Shown here one piece after another: positions 22,611 to 26,579 of a DNA stretch of 26,579 nt (positions are counted from its first letter, which is position 1; each line of letters begins with the position of its first letter). The notes beneath the pieces were generated by a model. The model saw nothing but the letters and a program-made list of their open reading frames with translations. It was not told the origin of the DNA and ran no database searches. This DNA comes from CAYSPS01 sp964432975 (lineage in GTDB: Bacteria; Babelota; Babeliae; Babelales; UBA12409), in the NCBI GenBank assembly GCA_964432975.1, contig CAYSPS010000009.1:1-26579 (forward strand), written 5' to 3'. The translations under genes were made by a program, and so were the position numbers.

Positions 22611-22720
22611 GCCCTCGATACGTTCGGCTTTGCCGAAACACTCGGAGCGAAGGGCGAAATCTAAATCTCGTTCGTGGCGAGTTTCCGTCATTTCGCAAGA
22701 AATGACGCGAAGTATCGAGC
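22611..22720. repeat. Cloverleaf-like palindromic element
   Basis: A closing stem CTCGATAC (22614-22621) / GTATCGAG (22712-22719) encloses three hairpins. They are TTCGGC-TTT-GCCGAA (about 22623-22637), CTCG..CGAG (about 22668-22682) and a 9-bp stem CGTCATTTC-GCAA-GAAATGACG (22686-22707) with a GNRA-type tetraloop. The surrounding 22467-22763 holds no gene. It lies between two fibre genes and resembles dispersed non-coding palindromes or miniature mobile elements. Related words occur at 86-225. Confidence 0.6.
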
Positions 22721-22763
22721 CATGAACTCTTTTATTTCTGTATTCATCTTCGATAAAAAGCTA

Positions 22764-24062
22764 TTATGTTGGCGAACGTAATCGTGCGTGCGCTTTTAAC
22801 TGGTCAACTTCTTGTTGTAGGGCTTGAATGGCACCGATCAAATAGGGAATTACCTGTTCATATGTAACCGTGTAGAGTTGATCACCGGTTGGAAATGTTT
22901 TTTGTGCAACAATATTTGGCAATACTTGTTGCACTTCTTGCGCAATAAGACCGGCATTTTGTTTATCTGTGGCATGACTTTTTTTTCGCCAGTCGGGGGT
23001 AAACACAAATGTGACCGGCCGTAATTTTTCAATCGCTTGCAAGCAGTTTTGTGGATTAAGTGTTTCGACATTCGTCTTGATGGATGCATCAGAAACGCTG
23101 CAGACACCTGGCCCTTGGCCGCTTGAAACGCTGCCACGTGTACAGATGTCACCACTACTGCTGTCGATGCTACACATTGTTTCACCGCCACCGCCATTAG
23201 TGAAATTGATGCCACCGCTAACGGTGAGTGTTTTGTTGGTCGTGAATGTGATGTCATTCGTATTTTGCGTGACGGTAATATTATTGTCGGTATCTACCAC
23301 ACTGCCGCTGCCATTGAAACTACGAAACTGAAATACGGTGCCTACTTGCCCCTTGAAAGTACCTGAGCCAGTGCCGACGTTTATTGCTGTGTATGCGCCT
23401 GTTTGCGCAAAGGTGAGTGCATCAACGCCAACAATACCATGATTAACAGTATTTGTGCAGATCCAACTCGTGTTGCCATAAAGGGTTCCGCCCAAAATCA
23501 TCGTGAATGCGGTTGCTGCGTCACTGCCGTTTGCAAAATCTATTGGTCGTGACCAGGCACCGATGGCAACAACCCAAATGCCATTTTGCACGCCATTTGT
23601 TTGGTTGGTTAACAACACGCGATTACCAGCTACGAGCGCAACGCCATCAATGGTTTGTTCACCACTTAAAATAACACTGCTGTCAGCAAGCGCATTACAC
23701 GCGGCTTTAAAATGCAAACCAATTATTGCATTGTCGACGTATAATTTTGTTGTTGCATCATTCTCGGCAGTTGGCTCGGTGCCGAGCGTAAGATGCCCAG
23801 AAATATGCAAATTTCCAGTGATTGCATTGTTATTGTTGCCCACAACATTTAAATGTGTTGTTGTAACACCACTTGTTTGAAGGTGTTGAAGCGTTTTTTG
23901 CATTGCAACTTGAACAATTTGTGATGTTGCCGGCATTGCGATTGATAAAGATCCTTCTCGCGGCGCGCGCGTGTCAGCATTTTCCGGAGCAAATTCAGAC
24001 CGTTGTGCATATGCTTGCATTGTAATGGCAAGCCATAGAAAAAGGACGCTTAAACGTCGCAT
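22764..24062 (-). CDS. Exported tail-fibre-like protein with S74 chaperone domain
   Basis: The 432-residue protein starts with a signal peptide (MRRLSVLFLWLAITMQAYA). A conserved cluster-specific segment follows (TRAPREGSLSIAMPATSQIV), then beta-repeat words (LNVVGNNNNAITGNLHISGHLTLG). Residues ~97-222 form a typical phage tail fibre module: EPTAENDATTKLYVDNAI, LSGEQTIDGVALVAGNRVLLTNQTNGVQNGIWVVAIGAWSRPIDF. The C-terminal S74 domain has SDASIKTNV (Ser324, Lys329 retained; the usual Arg is Ser), AIEKLRPVTFVF, NAGLIAQEVQQVLPNIV and a final coiled coil (YLIGAIQALQQEVDQLKAHA). ATG 24062 is preceded by GGAAAAG; the frame extends upstream to 24095 without support. It is a close paralogue of the 25283-25921 gene. 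Confidence 0.88.
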   Translation of the reverse strand: MRRLSVLFLWLAITMQAYAQRSEFAPENADTRAPREGSLSIAMPATSQIVQVAMQKTLQHLQTSGVTTTHLNVVGNNNNAITGNLHISGHLTLGTEPTAENDATTKLYVDNAIIGLHFKAACNALADSSVILSGEQTIDGVALVAGNRVLLTNQTNGVQNGIWVVAIGAWSRPIDFANGSDAATAFTMILGGTLYGNTSWICTNTVNHGIVGVDALTFAQTGAYTAINVGTGSGTFKGQVGTVFQFRSFNGSGSVVDTDNNITVTQNTNDITFTTNKTLTVSGGINFTNGGGGETMCSIDSSSGDICTRGSVSSGQGPGVCSVSDASIKTNVETLNPQNCLQAIEKLRPVTFVFTPDWRKKSHATDKQNAGLIAQEVQQVLPNIVAQKTFPTGDQLYTVTYEQVIPYLIGAIQALQQEVDQLKAHARLRSPT

Positions 24063-24123
24063 AGAAGATTCTTTTCCAAGATTTTTGTACAACACCTTCG
24101 CGTAACACTAATGCTTCAAATCG

Positions 24124-24151
24124 AGCGTAGCAGATGCAAAATTTTTGCCAA
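24124..24151 (-). promoter_or_regulatory. Putative promoter of the 22764-24062 fibre gene
   Basis: TTGGCA (24151-24146), 16 bp, TACGCT (24129-24124) on the minus strand. A 32-bp block around it matches the block upstream of the 25921 paralogue at about 28 positions, so the promoter was duplicated with the gene or is conserved. Confidence 0.55.
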
Positions 24152-24201
24152 GGAGCTGCTCTGGCTCAACACCGGAGTGTCGGACGCAATCAGCACGAAA
24201 G

Positions 24202-24220
24202 AACTAAAAAATTTTTAGTT
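24202..24220. terminator. AT-rich palindrome, possible terminator
   Basis: AACTAAAAA and TTTTTAGTT form a 9-bp stem around a single A, just downstream of the Cys-rich exported protein gene (stop at 24235). It contains its own T-run, but the stem has little GC, so termination would be weak. It separates that gene from the next fibre gene. Confidence 0.4.
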
Positions 24221-24234
24221 TCGAAAGAATCATG

Positions 24235-24750
24235 TTATTTAAATGGGAAAAATCGAGCAGTAATATTTGATTCTTTTTTGACGTTCGTTTCTTCAGTTTG
24301 AACACGTTTGATATGATCTTCCAAATTGATTTCAATATCCTTTCCAAATGAAGGATCAATTGCTGGAAGGTTTATCCTTTTTTGGTTGCTGTTATAAGCC
24401 TCCTTGATTATTTTTTCGGTCTTTTCAAACCAAAGGTATAGATGGCAAAAAAGTGATTTGGCGAATTCAGTATTAATTGCTCGCAATTCACTCATTCTTA
24501 CATCAAGTACACAGGCACAATATCCATGTGCGTAGTTACATTTTTCTAATACCGCACAATTGATCAATATAAACATATCCACTGCAAGCGAGGCCAGATC
24601 TTGCGCACGTTTGGTTTCAGGGTTAATCTTGTTTTCATTGTTGATATATCCAGGCTTTGTCACTTGTTGCTCTGCTACAGCATTGTCAGTAGCAATAATA
24701 TGTTTGGTTAAACAACTAAGAACACAGCATAGTAATAAGGTTTTTTTCAT
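24235..24750 (-). CDS. Cysteine-containing exported protein of unknown function
   Basis: I do not recognise the 171-residue product. Residues 1-20 (MKKTLLLCCVLSCLTKHIIA) are a signal peptide. Cys8, Cys9 and Cys13 lie in its hydrophobic core, but no convincing lipobox follows. The mature part is helical with clustered cysteines (ILINCAVLEKCNYAHGYCACV and FCHLY), suggesting disulphides, and a charged C-terminus. ATG 24750 fits the signal peptide; the open frame starts at 24819 with a lysine-rich, non-signal-like segment that I reject. The ribosome site is weak (AAGAAA). It sits inside the fibre cluster, 72 nt downstream of the chimeric fibre gene, so a role with those proteins is possible but unproven. 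Confidence 0.65.
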   Translation of the reverse strand: MKKTLLLCCVLSCLTKHIIATDNAVAEQQVTKPGYINNENKINPETKRAQDLASLAVDMFILINCAVLEKCNYAHGYCACVLDVRMSELRAINTEFAKSLFCHLYLWFEKTEKIIKEAYNSNQKRINLPAIDPSFGKDIEINLEDHIKRVQTEETNVKKESNITARFFPFK

Positions 24751-24822
24751 GTTAATTTCTTTTCTTTTTGGTAATTTGTTCAAGCAGTTTAACTTTTTTT
24801 CGTGTTTTTTGCCATTCATTTT

Positions 24823-25338
24823 TTACGTTGTCGACATTGGGCCAATGGCTATAAAGTTAAACTCGTTATCGTGGAAGTCAAGGCCATTATCGTCTATTGT
24901 CCAAATCTCACATCCGTCTACTGTTGGGCGTGCCCCAAGGTTTGCAAATTGTGCGCTAGCCCAAAGGTCCCAATTAGGAACAACAGCGGTCGTTATTGTT
25001 GGAATGTCCGTAAAAGGTGTCGTGAAACTTATGGTATACTTACCTGTACTGTTACGTACAGAAGTGAATCCTTGGCCAAAGAGGGCTACGCCGTTTGACG
25101 CAACTGTCCCTCTGATTATCCTCAATCCCCTTGGAGCGCCTGCATAAACTTCATCATTGCGAACAACATTGGTTCTGTTGGTGTCAATCTTGACAACCGG
25201 ATTTGATGTAGTATTGCCAATTGTTACTGCGCCCGTTGTGGTTCCAGTTCCAATATTTGTTGTTGTCGCGGCTGCGGTGTCTTTATTGATATCTACTGAG
25301 ATTAACAGTATTTGTGCAGATCCAACTCGTGTTGCCAT
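24823..25338 (-). CDS. C-terminal half of a chimeric fibre gene, out of frame with its N-terminal half
   Basis: The meaningful part starts near ISVDINKDTAAATTTNIG (about 25297) and continues with beta-repeat words (TGAVTIGN, NPVVKIDTN). A C-terminal domain follows: LRIIRGTVASNG, FGQGFTSVRNSTGKYTISFTTPFTDIPTITTAVVPNWD..., ending FHDNEFNFIAIGPM. That ending is typical of terminal beta-sandwich domains of phage tail and collagen-like surface fibres. The first ~14 residues are the upstream gene's DNA read in the wrong frame, so the ATG at 25338 is probably not a real start. The frame is +1 relative to the N-terminal half at 25283-25921. Unlike its neighbours it lacks an S74 domain. It is probably the tail of a frameshifted gene. 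Confidence 0.6.
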   Translation of the reverse strand: MATRVGSAQILLISVDINKDTAAATTTNIGTGTTTGAVTIGNTTSNPVVKIDTNRTNVVRNDEVYAGAPRGLRIIRGTVASNGVALFGQGFTSVRNSTGKYTISFTTPFTDIPTITTAVVPNWDLWASAQFANLGARPTVDGCEIWTIDDNGLDFHDNEFNFIAIGPMSTT

Positions 25339-25921
25339 AAAGGGTTCCGCCCAAAATCATCGTGAATGTGGTTGCTGCGTCACTGCCGTTTGCAAAATCT
25401 ATTGGTCGTGACCATGCACCGATGGCGACAACCCAAATACCATTTTGAACGCCATTAGTTTGATTGTTTAACAATACCCGGTCACCGGCTACAAGCGCAA
25501 CGTCGTCAATAGTTTGTTCGCCACTCAAAATAATATTGCTGTCAGCAAGTGCGTTGCATGCTGCTTTAAAGTGCAAACCGATTATTGCCGTGTCGACATA
25601 CAACTTTGTTGTCGCATCATCATTGGCGGTTGGCTCGGTGCCGAGCGTAAGGTGCCCAGAAACGTGCAAACTGCCAGTGATTGCATTGTGATTGTTGCCA
25701 ACTACATTTAAATGTGTTGTAGCAACACCATTTGTTTGGATATGTTGCAATGTTTTTTGCAACGCAACTTGAACAATTTGCGATGTAGCTGGCATCGCTA
25801 TTGATAAAGACCCTTCTCGCGGCGCTCGAGTTTCCGCATTTTCTAGGGCGATCTCCGACTGCTGTGTATACATGCGCATTATCATGAAAAGCCAGAGAAA
25901 AATGAAGTTTAAATGTCGCAT
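25283..25921 (-). CDS. N-terminal half of a chimeric fibre gene, truncated by a frameshift
   Basis: The 212-residue frame starts with a signal peptide (MRHLNFIFLWLFMIMRMYTQ), then the shared TRAPREGSLSIAMPATSQIVQVALQ segment and the same phage tail fibre module as the 22764-24062 protein (DATTKLYVDTAIIGLHFKAACNALADSN, LSGEQTIDDVALVAGDRVLL, GIWVVAIGAWSRPIDFANGSDAATTF). Homology runs to TSWICTNTVN and stops abruptly at base 25300. After that the frame reads only LSRYQ and a stop, while the neighbouring frame carries a different fibre C-terminus (24823 to about 25297). The natural reading is an intragenic recombination that joined the halves out of frame. Its promoter and start are intact. Confidence 0.7.
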   Translation of the reverse strand: MRHLNFIFLWLFMIMRMYTQQSEIALENAETRAPREGSLSIAMPATSQIVQVALQKTLQHIQTNGVATTHLNVVGNNHNAITGSLHVSGHLTLGTEPTANDDATTKLYVDTAIIGLHFKAACNALADSNIILSGEQTIDDVALVAGDRVLLNNQTNGVQNGIWVVAIGAWSRPIDFANGSDAATTFTMILGGTLYGNTSWICTNTVNLSRYQ

Positions 25922-25950
25922 GAAAGACTCTTCTGCTTTGTCTTAGATCG

Positions 25951-25978
25951 ATCGTAGCAAATGCAAAACTTTTGCCAA
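25951..25978 (-). promoter_or_regulatory. Putative promoter of the chimeric fibre gene
   Basis: TTGGCA (25978-25973), 16 bp, TACGAT (25956-25951) on the minus strand, 29 nt before the ATG at 25921. The block is conserved with the one at 24124-24151. Confidence 0.55.
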
Positions 25979-25986
25979 GACAATGT

Positions 25987-26579
25987 CTACACGTGAGAAT
26001 TCGTGTTTTTGGCCGATGATTTGCTCAAAGTCATATCCGTATGTCGTTCAACAAATGACCTTAATTTGGTAACGTCAGACTTTAACTGTTCAATTTCTCT
26101 GTGTGCCTTTTGTAGTTCATTCAACAATAAAACAGGCAAATCTTGATATTTAATTGTCAGCAATTCACCATCTTGATAAACCGCCAAATCAGGCTGTACT
26201 GCTGCTACCTCTTCTGCAATCAAACCAACACTTTTTGGTGCATCTTTTCCAAGGTTTGCAATAAAATCAAAGCGGACTGGGCGCAAATTCATTAAATAAC
26301 TACTGTAATCTCCCATATCCTCAATATTAGTTTTATATGCACGTGCAGACGATATCGTGCCAAGCTGTCCATTTGAGTCAATAAGAACTGCAATTGCATC
26401 ATCAGCACCTGTTGTTATGCCGCGAATGCCAGCAATATAGCATTTGTTTTGTTGGCCAGCACCAGACCCATCTGTACCAATTCTTGTCGTGTTGTTATCA
26501 GCGGCATCACCAACGTTGCCAATAATAATATTGCTTGAATTTGTTGTATTACAACTACTTCCTGCATTATAACCAATCA
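25987..26579 (-). CDS. Fibre-like protein with S74 chaperone domain, 5' end outside the window
   Basis: The frame is open to the right edge, so this is the C-terminal ~197 residues of a longer protein, not a gene starting at the internal ATG 26316. Visible upstream are head-type repeats (IGYNAGSSCNTTNSSNIII, GNVGDAADNNTTRIG) and a linker TTGADDAIAVLIDSNGQLGTI. The S74 domain follows: SSARAYKTNIEDM (Ser and Lys five apart as in the dyad), MNLRPVRFDF, SVGLIAEEVAAVQPDLAV, IKYQDLPVLLLNELQKAHREIEQLKSDV, and a terminal coiled coil. This S74 version is closer to the classic 'SSxRYKxxI' form than its two neighbours. It is the third S74 protein of the cluster. Confidence 0.85.
   Translation of the reverse strand, partial: IGYNAGSSCNTTNSSNIIIGNVGDAADNNTTRIGTDGSGAGQQNKCYIAGIRGITTGADDAIAVLIDSNGQLGTISSARAYKTNIEDMGDYSSYLMNLRPVRFDFIANLGKDAPKSVGLIAEEVAAVQPDLAVYQDGELLTIKYQDLPVLLLNELQKAHREIEQLKSDVTKLRSFVERHTDMTLSKSSAKNTNSHV

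Noticed and set aside
19809..26579. Prophage
   Set aside because: Only fibre-type proteins are visible, most with signal peptides, and no structural, replication or lysis genes are present in the window.

Overview
The window looks like a chromosomal segment of a small-genome, probably host-associated bacterium. The best guess is the candidate phylum Dependentiae (TM6). That is inference from the gene mix: tightly packed housekeeping genes, orphan toxin-antitoxin pieces, exported proteins of unknown function, and a cluster of signal-peptide-bearing, phage-tail-fibre-like proteins with C-terminal peptidase S74 chaperone domains. No rRNA or single diagnostic marker is present, so the phylum is not proven.

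Layout. 1-366: what looks like the end of a transposable element whose body lies left of the window, then a gene-free stretch. 367-1084 (-): a type II toxin-antitoxin pair behind a perfect 24-bp palindrome, with the cassette flanked by 16-bp direct repeats. 1170-2681 (-): gpmI (glycolysis). 2756-3779 (+): a small exported protein overlapping rsmE. 3763-4599 (-): tsaB and a zinc-ribbon protein. 4713-10476 (-): a chain lgt-dnaG-rpoD-CNNM/CBS protein with start-stop overlaps, which keeps the classic dnaG-rpoD pairing. 10619-10947 (+): an HTH regulator whose ribosome-bound start is out of frame. 10942-12678 (-): mnmG. 12792-14518: two exported proteins and a frameshifted HicB-like antitoxin. 14527-14979 (-): tsaE. 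15156-15242 (+): tRNA-Leu(GAG). 15535-17124 (+): secD. 17193-17269 (+): tRNA-Met(CAT). 17512-19814 (+): pgsA and an archaeal-type ATP-dependent DNA ligase with an ATGA overlap. 19809-26579 (-): the fibre-like surface protein cluster.

How the genes fit together. The housekeeping set covers replication (dnaG, ligase), transcription (rpoD), tRNA modification (tsaB and tsaE for t6A37; mnmG for wobble U34), rRNA methylation (rsmE), protein export and lipoprotein maturation (secD, lgt), phospholipid synthesis (pgsA) and glycolysis (gpmI). The right-hand quarter is an accessory locus of exported trimeric-fibre-type proteins. It shows shared promoters, a duplicated 5' module with a near-identical tract, and one out-of-frame chimera. 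That pattern fits recombination-driven diversification of surface fibres and is the most interesting part of the window.

Other notable points are two genes, each one A short of an open frame in a poly-A run; a cloverleaf-like palindromic element at 22611-22720; and a related repeat directly after each of the two tRNA genes.
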